DNA of 64,000 nucleotides from Oceanicoccus sp. KOV_DT_Chl. Lineage in GTDB: Bacteria; Pseudomonadota; Gammaproteobacteria; Pseudomonadales; Dasaniaceae. Both the position numbers and the translations under genes were made by a program. The stretch covers positions 186,001-250,000 of the forward strand of contig NZ_FQLF01000004.1 of the NCBI RefSeq assembly GCF_900120175.1. The letters are read 5' to 3'. Numbering within the stretch: position 1 is the first letter of the stretch; every line of letters begins with the position of its first letter. Below are positions 38,551 to 46,570 of the stretch, one piece after another. The notes under the pieces were generated by a model. It saw only the letters and a list, made by a program, of their open reading frames with translations. It was not told the DNA's origin and made no database searches.

Positions 38551-39917
38551 GGTGCAGTACCGGTAGCGAATGCCGTGTCTGTAGCTTGCGCCGGCAACGG
38601 TTGTTCAGTTACAGCTTCGGGTATGGAGGTTTGATCATTAAAGAGTTCACTGGAATTAACCATCGAATTTATGATGACGGTTGATCCTGCTATAGCGTCC
38701 CCAATCGGGGTAAGACAAACGCGATCACCATTTTCGAGGCCCTTGGTGACATAAATTTTATTACCCTGTATTCGCAAGGTACTGACTTTGCGGTTACTTA
38801 ATTTATTCTGTTGATCAACAACCCATAAAAAATCCCCTGCGCGTAGCACATTGCGCGGCAGTACCACCAGATTATCGATTAAGCGCCCTTCAATGGCAGC
38901 GCTAACGAAAGTGCCCATTCGCAACGGTGTTAATGGCGCCTTATTTTGGGCGGCAGTAATTGCTTCAGCATTATTTAATACCGGGCTATTTAATAAATAG
39001 GGGTCTTTAACCCGGGCAACAGCAAATAAAACCCTTGAGCGCTCATCGTAAACACCTTCGGTGCGATGCAAGCTGGCTTGCCAGTGTTCTGGGTCATCGC
39101 CGGTGCTGGTATAAAGATCTACCCGTGTATTGCTATATTCTTCGAGTGGGTCGAGGCTGTCTTTTAATGTGGGGAGTTCGAGGTAGGACAGTTTACTTTG
39201 CGGTATAGCAAGCCTGATCTCGGCGAAATCTATGGCGTATAAAACTGCGATGGGGCTACCGGGAGATAAGTACAAGCCCAGGTCACTTTGTTTTTCTTTG
39301 ATTAAACTGTCGTAGGGCGCGCGAATGACTGTTCGCTTCAAATCGTGCCGGGCTTTAGTCAGGCTGGCTTGTGCCGAGAGTAATTCAGCCTGTGCTTGCT
39401 TCAATTGTGGTTGTCTCAGATACAGTGCTCTGGCGCTTTCGCTGCGATGCTTGTTGGGTACTTTTTTAAGTTCCTGAGCGGCGACATCAGCTCGTCCTTG
39501 TTCCTGGGCTAATTGGCTTTCAGCGGAGGCAACCGCCGCTTGGGCGCGAAATACATTGGCCTGATGGTCAACGTCATCAATTCGTAATAACACATCTCCC
39601 TTTGATACATAACCACCGGCATAAAAAGAGGGCGACACTTCAATTATCTTGCCAGCCACTTCGGCAACAATGGCCGTCTCCCGATGTGGGCTGACGGAGC
39701 CCTGTGCCTGAATGGGGATACGTAAACTCTGTAAACTGACCTCGGCAACATCGACCGATAAGCTGCGCACTTGCTGTTCGACCTTGGCATTGTCCGGGCG
39801 ATTCATCACGAGCAGCACGGCAATAGCCGTGGCAACCACAATCATCAGTAGTGGTGTAATCCATGTACGTTTAATAACATTCACGTAATGCTTCCTTAAC
39901 TTGAAAATACAGCGCAT
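38547..39917 (-). CDS. RND efflux membrane fusion protein 1 (HlyD family)
   Basis: A 456-residue periplasmic adaptor. An N-terminal membrane anchor (WITPLLMIVVATAIAVLLVM) is followed by the lipoyl half-motifs (PIQAQGSVSPHRETAIVAEVAGKI), a long coiled-coil hairpin (about residues 110-180), and the second lipoyl and beta-barrel parts (KRTVIRAPYDSLIKEKQSDLGLYLSPGSPI). It links an RND pump to an outer-membrane channel; no TolC-like gene is in the window. It overlaps the permease gene by four bases and is the first gene of that operon. Confidence 0.88.
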   Translation of the reverse strand: MRCIFKLRKHYVNVIKRTWITPLLMIVVATAIAVLLVMNRPDNAKVEQQVRSLSVDVAEVSLQSLRIPIQAQGSVSPHRETAIVAEVAGKIIEVSPSFYAGGYVSKGDVLLRIDDVDHQANVFRAQAAVASAESQLAQEQGRADVAAQELKKVPNKHRSESARALYLRQPQLKQAQAELLSAQASLTKARHDLKRTVIRAPYDSLIKEKQSDLGLYLSPGSPIAVLYAIDFAEIRLAIPQSKLSYLELPTLKDSLDPLEEYSNTRVDLYTSTGDDPEHWQASLHRTEGVYDERSRVLFAVARVKDPYLLNSPVLNNAEAITAAQNKAPLTPLRMGTFVSAAIEGRLIDNLVVLPRNVLRAGDFLWVVDQQNKLSNRKVSTLRIQGNKIYVTKGLENGDRVCLTPIGDAIAGSTVIINSMVNSSELFNDQTSIPEAVTEQPLPAQATDTAFATGTAP

Positions 39918-40060
39918 AGGTTAAAAAAATATGGCCTCATATTACACTAATTAGGTTATATATATTTGATTTAGAAACAGAAAATGATTACAAGTTTGAA
40001 AGAAGGTGACTGATACAGTTGTCTATGTGGCGGTGGCTTTTCTATGCTAATGGGGTCATT

Positions 40061-40086
40061 GCCATGCTATTTAGTGTTAGCATGGC
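40061..40086. repeat. Nine-base inverted repeat downstream of arsH
   Basis: Arms GCCATGCTA (40061-40069) and TAGCATGGC (40078-40086) with an eight-base spacer are exact complements. The repeat lies 23 bases past the arsH stop on the minus strand and has no following T tract. It may terminate the ars transcript by a rho-assisted hairpin or be a binding site. Confidence 0.45.
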
Positions 40087-40108
40087 CTACCCCTGCATGG
40101 CGATATAA

Positions 40109-40825
40109 TCACCCCGCGCGCTTATCTATACGCTGTCTAAATTCTGCCATCGTTTCTTTCTGCTCGGAGTATCGTTCTACCATATAGTCTTTATTGCCTT
40201 TAAGCAGCACAGTAAATTTAACCAGCTCTTCCATCACATCGACTATGCGATCATATAAAGAAGAGGGTTTCATTCGATCGTCGTCACCAAATTCAAGATA
40301 GGCTTTAGGTATTGAAGATTGATTGGGTATTGTCACCATCCGCATCCAGCGTCCCAGTATGCGCATCTGGTTGACCGCATTAAAAGATTGGGAGCCACCG
40401 GAAACCTGCATCACTGCCAACGTTTTACCTTGGGTGGGGCGAACGCCAGCCAGTGCCAACGGAATCCAGTCAATTTGTAGTTTCATAATTCCTGTCATGG
40501 CCCCATGCCGTTCGGGACTGCACCACACCATGCCATCAGCCCAGCTAGCTAATTCCCGTAACTCTTGTACTTTTGGGTGCTGTTCACTGTCATCGTCGGG
40601 TAAGGGCAAACCTTGCGGATTATAGGTTTTTGTCTCTGCACCTAGCGCCTGTAAAACTCGTGCGGCTTCTTCGCTAGCAAGGCGACTAAAAGAACGGGAT
40701 CTCAGGGAGCCATACAACAACAATATTTTAGGTTTTATGTTGCCAGTGTCGCGCTGAAAAAGTTGTTCGCTATCAATGGTGCGAAAACAATCCCCGTCTA
40801 TGTTAGGCATTTCTTTAATGTTCAT
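40109..40825 (-). CDS. arsH: Arsenical resistance flavoprotein ArsH
   Basis: A 238-residue NADPH-dependent FMN reductase-fold protein. Phosphate-binding loop [23 protein letters not shown] and the ArsH-specific [27 protein letters not shown] are present, as is [26 protein letters not shown]. ArsH enzymes oxidise trivalent organoarsenicals such as methylarsenite, or act as quinone and azo reductases. It is the last gene of arsR-arsC-acr3-arsH and overlaps acr3 by four bases. Confidence 0.95.
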   Translation of the reverse strand: MNIKEMPNIDGDCFRTIDSEQLFQRDTGNIKPKILLLYGSLRSRSFSRLASEEAARVLQALGAETKTYNPQGLPLPDDDSEQHPKVQELRELASWADGMVWCSPERHGAMTGIMKLQIDWIPLALAGVRPTQGKTLAVMQVSGGSQSFNAVNQMRILGRWMRMVTIPNQSSIPKAYLEFGDDDRMKPSSLYDRIVDVMEELVKFTVLLKGNKDYMVERYSEQKETMAEFRQRIDKRAG

Positions 40826-41862
40826 AGTTTAGCTCCTTCGGGATCAAACCAGTGGCGGCTGCGATTAACGATGGCGACCAGGGTAAGCATTACTGGTACT
40901 TCCACCAATACGCCGACAACAGTGGCAAGAGCAGCGCCTGATTGCAGTCCGAATAGAGAAATAGCTACCGCCACCGCTAATTCAAAAAAGTTTGAGGTGC
41001 CAATCATGCAAGCAGGGGCGGCAATATTGTGCGGTAGTTTGATGGCCTTTGCGGCACCATAGGCAATAAAAAATATGCCATAAGTTTGTATCAGTAGTGG
41101 GATAGCTATGAGTACAATCGCAAAGGGTTTTGCTAATATTGTTTCTGCCTGGAATCCAAATAACAATACAACGGTTAATAACAAACCCAGAATCGATATG
41201 GGTTTGAGTGTCTGGATAAAATGATTTAAACGGTGATGATCATTAGCCGAATCTAATGTTTTACGGGTAATAACCCCGGCAACCAGCGGGATCAGTACAT
41301 AAAGTACGACGGAAAGTAATAGTGTATCCCAGGGTACGGTGACATCACTAACACCTAATAAGAAGGCAGCTATCGGCGCGAAGGCGACAACCATAATAAG
41401 GTCGTTGACTGACACTTGAACCAAGGTGTAATTGGCGTCGCCTTTAGTGAGCTGACTCCAGACAAAAACCATTGCAGTACAGGGTGCAACACCCAACAAA
41501 ATCATACCAGCAATGTATTCAGTGGCCGTTGCCGGGTCGACCAAATCTACAAACAATACACGAAAAAACAGCCAGCCAAGTGCCGCCATAGTAAAGGGCT
41601 TGATTAGCCAATTAATGACCAGTGTTAGTATTAAACCTTTCGGTTTTTTGCCTACGTCTTTAATCGATGAGAAATCCACTTGCACCATCATCGGGTAAAT
41701 CATTACCCAAATAAAGAGCGCAACTGGTATATTTACATGGGCAATTTCAAGTGCCGCAAACCATTTAAATAATGATGGAATGGTATTGCCCAAAGTGACG
41801 CCCGCAATAATACAAAGTCCAACCCATAAACTAAGGTAGCGTTCGAAAATCCCCATTATCAA
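40822..41862 (-). CDS. acr3: Arsenite efflux transporter ACR3
   Basis: A 346-residue polytopic arsenite permease of the ACR3 (BART) family with ten predicted membrane segments. The key cysteine is in [38 protein letters not shown], the most conserved ACR3 segment. It exports arsenite from the cytoplasm using the membrane potential. The start at 41862 overlaps arsC; an ATG two codons later is an alternative. It overlaps arsH as well, so the operon is tightly coupled. Confidence 0.95.
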   Translation of the reverse strand: MIMGIFERYLSLWVGLCIIAGVTLGNTIPSLFKWFAALEIAHVNIPVALFIWVMIYPMMVQVDFSSIKDVGKKPKGLILTLVINWLIKPFTMAALGWLFFRVLFVDLVDPATATEYIAGMILLGVAPCTAMVFVWSQLTKGDANYTLVQVSVNDLIMVVAFAPIAAFLLGVSDVTVPWDTLLLSVVLYVLIPLVAGVITRKTLDSANDHHRLNHFIQTLKPISILGLLLTVVLLFGFQAETILAKPFAIVLIAIPLLIQTYGIFFIAYGAAKAIKLPHNIAAPACMIGTSNFFELAVAVAISLFGLQSGAALATVVGVLVEVPVMLTLVAIVNRSRHWFDPEGAKL

Positions 41863-42332
41863 TTAATCTCCGAAATTTCTTGCAGTTTTGCCTGTAGTGC
41901 AGGTTTATCAGCGTGTTCAAAATCAAACGCTAGCAGGCTGTGAATACGCCGCTCAATGGTTGTCATCACCGAATAAAATGCAGCTTCAACTTGCTCTTCT
42001 GTTGTGTCCAGTTTTGAGGGGTCGGGTAAGCCCCAGTGCACTTTAATGGTATTGCCAAACCAAACCGGGCACGCTTCACTGGCTGCGCTATCGCATACGG
42101 TGATCACTACATCTGGCGTCAGTTCTTCAGCGATATCCCAGGATTTGCTATGCAGGCCTGAGGTACTAATCCCTTTTTGTTGCAGGTATTTAAGTGATAG
42201 TGGATGTACCTGGTCCGCAGGCTGGCTACCAGCGCTGTAAGCGGTGACTCGGCCATTGGATAAATGATTGGTAATGGCTTGGCTGAGTATGCTGCGGCAG
42301 CGGTTATGGGTGCAGATAAATAGAATTTTCAT
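41859..42332 (-). CDS. arsC: Arsenate reductase ArsC (LMW phosphatase type)
   Basis: A 157-residue arsenate reductase of the thioredoxin-coupled, LMW-phosphatase-like type. The P-loop CTHNRCRS begins at Cys7, and the redox cysteines lie at residues 80 and 88 ([17 protein letters not shown]), the triad used by the staphylococcal pI258-type enzyme. The WGLPDPSK segment is also typical. It reduces arsenate to arsenite, which ACR3 exports. It lies 28 bases downstream of arsR. Confidence 0.94.
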   Translation of the reverse strand: MKILFICTHNRCRSILSQAITNHLSNGRVTAYSAGSQPADQVHPLSLKYLQQKGISTSGLHSKSWDIAEELTPDVVITVCDSAASEACPVWFGNTIKVHWGLPDPSKLDTTEEQVEAAFYSVMTTIERRIHSLLAFDFEHADKPALQAKLQEISEIN

Positions 42333-42360
42333 AAGAAATGGGGTCCCGAAGATATAAAAG

Positions 42361-42693
42361 TCAGCAGCTAGGACGGTCGCTCATCCGGGTTAATTTTGTT
42401 TGATAGAGGTGCAGGTTTTCTTCGCGGGCTGTGACTGCTTGCTCGAATATGGCGTGGGCCCAGTCGGGTAGGGCGGGGTTGATTCGATAAAACACCCATT
42501 GGCCACGGCGCTCGTCTAACAGCAGGCCACAGTTGCGTAGTTGGGCTAAATGCCTTGATATTTTAGGTTGACTGTCATCCAGTGCGGCCATCAACTCACA
42601 GACACAAAGCTCACCGGCTTGCTGAATTAACAATATGGCATTCAAGCGGGTGTCGTCAGCAAGGCATTTGAATAGTTGTACGGGGCTAATCAT
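42361..42693 (-). CDS. arsR: Arsenic-responsive repressor ArsR
   Basis: A 110-residue ArsR/SmtB-family winged-helix repressor. The metal-sensing CVC motif (Cys30, Cys32) is in ELCVCELMAALDDSQPKISRHLAQLRNCGLLLDERRGQWVFYRI, which also covers the recognition helix. It should repress the operon until arsenite binds. The first gene of the operon; a nearly perfect palindrome (42754-42787) lies 61 bases upstream of its start. Confidence 0.95.
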   Translation of the reverse strand: MISPVQLFKCLADDTRLNAILLIQQAGELCVCELMAALDDSQPKISRHLAQLRNCGLLLDERRGQWVFYRINPALPDWAHAIFEQAVTAREENLHLYQTKLTRMSDRPSC

Positions 42694-42753
42694 TGTTGGG
42701 CCTTATTGCCTTATCCTTAACATGTTGTCGAAGAATAATAGTGGTTAGTGATA

Positions 42754-42787
42754 CATTCGAATATATGGATATCCGTATATTCGAATG
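42754..42787. promoter_or_regulatory. ArsR operator: 34-bp palindrome
   Basis: A palindrome centred between 42770 and 42771, with only one mismatched pair (42766/42775). The outer arms read CATTCGAATATA and TATATTCGAATG, and the core is GGATATCC. The AT-rich dyad with TTCGAA half-sites upstream of arsR fits an ArsR/SmtB operator at the ars promoter. Confidence 0.82.
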
Positions 42788-42904
42788 ATATAGGCTCAAA
42801 TACTTAAAGGCAACAGGTTTCTGCTACCGATAATGTATACCGTGATGAGAAGGATCGAGTCAGGGGAGTACACGGGCCAACTGGCTTGCAAGATCGTCTC
42901 AGGG

Positions 42905-43354
42905 TTAAATAATATGCTTAGCTACTTGATCGAGCCGCTCTTTGTTGGCCTCTTGTTTGTTAAGTTGGGCGCTATTGGCGGGTGTGCTACTAAGCTTGCT
43001 TTTTGCACCAAGTAATTTACATCTTAAATGATCAATACTTGTAAGCAATTTGTTAAACGTGTTCTGGTTGATCGTGTCTAACTCATCGATAGCTACAATC
43101 CCTTCATCCATTAACTTTGGTAATAATTCCAGTAAATTTTTTTCTGAGGGATCTTGCTTAATCTTTTCCCGGTCGAGAAGCCAGTGCCGTAATTCATCTG
43201 TCTCCTCGTCGGTTAATTGACTCTCAACATGAGGAGGGATTTCCTTTAATCGTTTATCAAAGTGAGCAACTATGTACTCATTTGTAAGATTTGATTTAGT
43301 CTGCGTGTCGACGCGACTGCATATAATATTGCTTGCGTCTGCTGTGAATTTCAT
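42905..43354 (-). CDS. Hypothetical protein in operon with universal stress protein 1
   Basis: A 149-residue protein that I do not recognise. It is soluble, helical and rich in charged residues (LTDEETDELRHWLLDREKIKQDPSEKNLLELLPKLMDEGIVAIDELDTINQNTFNKLLTSIDHLRCKLLG); the later part may form a coiled coil. An AAGAGGA element precedes its ATG, so it is a real gene. It starts 19 bases after the usp1 stop on the same strand, so it should share the sigma-54 promoter proposed for usp1. Confidence 0.65.
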   Translation of the reverse strand: MKFTADASNIICSRVDTQTKSNLTNEYIVAHFDKRLKEIPPHVESQLTDEETDELRHWLLDREKIKQDPSEKNLLELLPKLMDEGIVAIDELDTINQNTFNKLLTSIDHLRCKLLGAKSKLSSTPANSAQLNKQEANKERLDQVAKHII

Positions 43355-43373
43355 AAATCCTCTTAATTATTAA

Positions 43374-44243
43374 CTAATGAGATAAAAATACTGGTATATC
43401 TACATGCTTGAATACTTCTCTAATAGTACTTCCAATAAATAATTCGCGTAATTTTGAGTGCCCATAGGCACCCATCACCAATAAATCATGATTCTTTAAA
43501 TCCAGAGTATCAAGTAGGCTATCCGCCATATTTTTTTCATTTGCTTTGATAGATATATACTCAGCATTTAGCTTGTGCAGTGTTAAATATTTCGAGATAG
43601 ATATACGGTCCAGTTCGGAATCCAACGTTTTATTTTGTTGTTGCCCTATATTTAAAATAGTTCCTTTTGTGCAATCATTGGCGCAGATTAATGGTAAGGA
43701 ATGTGTCAATGACCGGCTTGCTTCGTGGCTCTCATCCCAAACAAAAGCCGGTGACTGAGGAAATTGATAATTGGGAGCTCTGTTAGGAACTACCAGAACC
43801 GGGCAACTTGAATTAACAGCAATATCGATCGCTGGATCGGTTAATAGCGAAAGAATACTATCCGGTACTTGATTTTTTTCTAATATAATCAAATCATAAT
43901 ATTGACTGTATTTTTTTAGTGCTGTAGATATTTTTTCTGTTGTGGTTAGTAACGGGATGTCTTTTTTTAATAATAATCCCACTTTATTTAAAGTATCTTT
44001 GATGTTACTTATCTCATGCTTAATGATTGCATGATGCTGCTCAAAATTACGGGCATATGAGTCAGTTTTTTTCTCCAGGCCATCAGGCATGAGTGAGGGT
44101 TGTGTAACATCCTGATAGGGTGGTTCTATGTACAATCCGGTGATGCTGGTTTCAAAGTATTTTGATATATGTATGGCCCACTCAAATCGATTATTTATCA
44201 ATGCGCCACTAGTTATTGGCATTAGAATACTTTTAACTGACAT
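43374..44243 (-). CDS. Tandem universal stress protein 1
   Basis: A 289-residue protein with two Usp (UspA) domains. The first has SVKSILMPITSGALINNRFEWAIHISKYF; the second ends with the nucleotide-binding signature LLVMGAYGHSKLRELFIGSTIREVFKHVDIPVFLSH, which keeps the G-2X-G-9X-G(S/T) pattern. Usp proteins help survival in starvation and other stresses; the biochemical role is often unclear. It is paralogous to usp2 at 51256-52116. A sequence with sigma-54 spacing lies at 44342-44357, about 100 bases upstream. The unknown 149-residue protein follows. Confidence 0.9.
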   Translation of the reverse strand: MSVKSILMPITSGALINNRFEWAIHISKYFETSITGLYIEPPYQDVTQPSLMPDGLEKKTDSYARNFEQHHAIIKHEISNIKDTLNKVGLLLKKDIPLLTTTEKISTALKKYSQYYDLIILEKNQVPDSILSLLTDPAIDIAVNSSCPVLVVPNRAPNYQFPQSPAFVWDESHEASRSLTHSLPLICANDCTKGTILNIGQQQNKTLDSELDRISISKYLTLHKLNAEYISIKANEKNMADSLLDTLDLKNHDLLVMGAYGHSKLRELFIGSTIREVFKHVDIPVFLSH

Positions 44244-44341
44244 GCTGCCCTCATTTAATAGATCTGACCAGGGTTTCGCTTAAAAAATGTATATCTCTCT
44301 ATGGTGCTGTGGTTATATGATTTCCTTCTTCGCTATTACGC

Positions 44342-44357
44342 TGCACTATCTGTGCCA
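44342..44357 (-). promoter_or_regulatory. Sigma-54 (-24/-12) promoter for usp1
   Basis: On the minus strand this reads TGGCACAGATAGTGCA, with GG and GC ten bases apart as the RpoN consensus TGGCACG-N4-TTGC requires. Transcription would begin near 44330, giving a leader of roughly 90 bases before the usp1 ATG. Confidence 0.75.
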
Positions 44358-44359
44358 AA

Positions 44360-44662
44360 GATATAAGCTAAAACCCAGTGGCTTTTATCTCGTTAATATA
44401 GGATATATCAACAACAGTTTCTGGGGCTTTTCAACAATAATGGTTGATAAGCACAATCAATAAGTTAATTTAAAATAAAGAATTTAACTGTTTCAGATAA
44501 GTTTCACTGGTAGATAATATTGGCGAATGATTAGAGGCTAAATGCTCCACACATCAGCCAATGTAGTGCGAAGGCTTTGCTCATTTTATACTACCTATCA
44601 TAATTAAAGTGTAGATAGTGATAGCCCTAATCGGTTGCTATGCACAAGCAAACTGATAGTGT
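44360..44662 (-). ncRNA. Candidate sigma-54-dependent noncoding RNA or long usp1 leader
   Basis: Downstream of the strong sigma-54 element at 44674-44689 the minus strand has no recognisable gene for 300 bases. A transcript starting near 44662 could end near a GCC-x-GGTTTT hairpin-like segment around 44370-44390 or read through into usp1. The call rests only on the promoter and the absence of coding sequence. Confidence 0.3.
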
Positions 44663-44673
44663 TCAAGTAGAAA

Positions 44674-44689
44674 GGCATTTTTCGTGCCA
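44674..44689 (-). promoter_or_regulatory. Sigma-54 (-24/-12) promoter without an obvious gene
   Basis: The minus strand reads TGGCACGAAAAATGCC, the best consensus match of the four sites found: TGGCACG, correct spacing, then ATGC. It lies just after the stop of the sigma-54 activator gene and about 430 bases upstream of usp1. Confidence 0.7.
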
Positions 44690-44722
44690 GCTGACTTTAG
44701 TCATTCGTTTGATAGAGCACGC

Positions 44723-46135
44723 TCAGCTTGAAGCATGAATGTTATATTTTTGTATTCTATACCTTAATGTTTCTCGAGTCGTTCCAAGCACCTTTGCTGC
44801 CTCTGAAACATTATGGTCAGAATTTTCTAGCGCAGCTTGAATGATTTGGCGCTCCATTTCATCAAGTGTAATACTGCCATCAATTGGTAGAGTGAGCATA
44901 ACTGATGGTTTTTCTTTCTGTTGAGAAGCATTAGCATCAAAATCAGACACATTATTGTGTTGAGCGATATTTGGTTGAAACAGCTGTAGCCATTGTTCTG
45001 GAAAAGAATCGTCAGTTGAAAGTAGTACGCTGCGCTCAATAACATTTCGCAGCTCACGAATATTACCGGGCCAGTCATAATTTAATAGTTTTTCCCATAC
45101 GGCGTCGGGGATGATCTCTATCTTTTTGTTAGCTTTGGTATTGTATTCAGATACAATGCGCGGGACTAATTCTACCAAGTCATCTTTGCGCTCTCTTAAA
45201 GTGGGTAAGGTAATACGAAACACGCTTAGACGGTGATACAGATCCTCTCTGAATGTACCGTTTTGTATTCCAGTTACCAGGTCGATGCTCGTGGCGGCCA
45301 TAATTTGTACATTAATAGGTGTTTCTCGTTCACTGCCCAGTCGCCTTATTTTTTGATCTTCGATTGCTTTCAATAATTTACTTTGCAGCTCAATATCCAT
45401 ATCACCAATTTCATCTAAAAATAAAGTGCCGCTATTGGCTTGCTCAAACAGGCCTTTATGACGTCCTTTGGCGCCGGTAAATGCGCCGGCTTCATGTCCA
45501 AAGAGTTGTGATTCAAGCAGGTCCTTTGGTAGTGCCGCACAGTTTAGCTCTATGATTGGCCCATCAGAGCGTTGCCCACAATGATGGAGGATTCTGGCAA
45601 TCAGCCCTTTGCCCGTGCCGGTTTCTCCCGTAATAATCAGTGTGCTAATGGGTACTTCAAACAGTTGTTTTAGCATACCCTTAAGCGCTTTTATTGGCGC
45701 ACTTTTGCCTACTATGGCTTCTAGTTGGTAACGTTCTAGCTTTGAATTTGAATAAGTGTGTAAGCGTTTGCGGGTTAAGTGTGAACGTAATGCTCGATTA
45801 ACGAGTATATGTATACGTTTTTCGTCTAACGGTTTAGTTAAATAGTCGTATGCCAGATCCTCAATCCAGGTTATATCTTTTTTATCGTCGTCATTAACGA
45901 TAAAAATCCATTCAGCATCGTCAGTGTATGCTTGTAATTCTTTGACATCATCTTCCATCGATAGCTCGAGGTCAGCGATGATGACCTGAGGTTCAAAATC
46001 ATAATCTATGATTTGTAATTTTGCGCTGGCAGTGCAATCTACTACTTCTAAACTCCATCCCTTGTTTTTATAATGATTGCTTAATGCGGTAGCTAAATTA
46101 CTGTCATCTTCAATAATTAGCAGGCGATTTGCCAT
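44723..46135 (-). CDS. Sigma-54-dependent response regulator (NtrC family)
   Basis: A 470-residue enhancer-binding protein. The receiver (residues 1-120) keeps the acidic pocket Glu9-Asp10-Asp11, phosphoacceptor Asp55 and Lys101, but the switch Ser/Thr position is Val or Asn (IFIVNDDD). The AAA domain has Walker A GETGTGKG, GAFTGA (the sigma-54 contact loop) and Walker B TLFLDEIGD. A Fis-type helix-turn-helix is at the C terminus (NVSEAAKVLGTTRETLRYRIQKY). It activates RpoN promoters. No sensor kinase is adjacent. It is the obvious candidate activator for the four -24/-12 elements in the region. Confidence 0.93.
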   Translation of the reverse strand: MANRLLIIEDDSNLATALSNHYKNKGWSLEVVDCTASAKLQIIDYDFEPQVIIADLELSMEDDVKELQAYTDDAEWIFIVNDDDKKDITWIEDLAYDYLTKPLDEKRIHILVNRALRSHLTRKRLHTYSNSKLERYQLEAIVGKSAPIKALKGMLKQLFEVPISTLIITGETGTGKGLIARILHHCGQRSDGPIIELNCAALPKDLLESQLFGHEAGAFTGAKGRHKGLFEQANSGTLFLDEIGDMDIELQSKLLKAIEDQKIRRLGSERETPINVQIMAATSIDLVTGIQNGTFREDLYHRLSVFRITLPTLRERKDDLVELVPRIVSEYNTKANKKIEIIPDAVWEKLLNYDWPGNIRELRNVIERSVLLSTDDSFPEQWLQLFQPNIAQHNNVSDFDANASQQKEKPSVMLTLPIDGSITLDEMERQIIQAALENSDHNVSEAAKVLGTTRETLRYRIQKYNIHASS

Positions 46136-46570
46136 GAGGGTATCCTAATTGTGTATGTGCTTGCCAAGGTATAAGCCTGACAGGATATCAAGAAGTATAT
46201 GTCTTGATTATTATGCCTCAGCCAGAATGCAGTGGCTAATTTTATACTTTTCAGGATAGTAATTTTATGTTGAATGTATAATTTGGCACGCTCTTTATAG
46301 ATTATATTTACTGTTTGGCTGTAATAGTAATATAGCGCTAGGTCTATTTTCTTTCGCAAATAGTACGGTGGAGTTACTGGCTCTCAGATTATGAGTAGAG
46401 AAAAAATTGTATTGTCAATTCACTGTAGCTACCACGCTATATATACCGGCTGTCTTCTGTGTGATTTTTTGTCTTCTATACGGTCAGGCGAGTGAAGGTA
46501 TGCTAACGGTACCTTTTAGCATTTGTATTAACTGTTTTGGGATTGCCGCGCAGTTCTGCCTGGGCATTGT
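46136..46570. other. Intergenic region upstream of the sigma-54 activator
   Basis: 435 bases between the activator start and the stop of the FadE-type gene upstream. It should contain the activator promoter. A TGGCACG element is present on the plus strand at 46284-46290, but no correctly spaced -12 GC follows. An 80-codon frame (46117-46359) has no family similarity and overlaps the activator start, so it is not called. Confidence 0.4.

Larger units (their letters stand above)
44244..44722. other. Intergenic region with two sigma-54-type elements and no clear gene
   Basis: 479 bases between the usp1 start and the stop of the sigma-54 activator. Both -24/-12 elements (44342-44357 and 44674-44689) read towards usp1. 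Between them is no long frame; the only starting frame with a nearby AGG is about 17 codons. The space between the elements is a candidate noncoding transcript or long leader. Confidence 0.55.

Noticed and set aside
46284-46299. Possible plus-strand sigma-54 promoter with TGGCACG
   Set aside because: The -24 element is perfect, but the bases at the -12 position are AT instead of GC, and no gene follows on that strand.
46117-46359. 80-codon minus-strand frame overlapping the sigma-54 activator start
   Set aside because: Low-complexity, AT-rich composition, no family similarity and overlap with a well-supported gene start.
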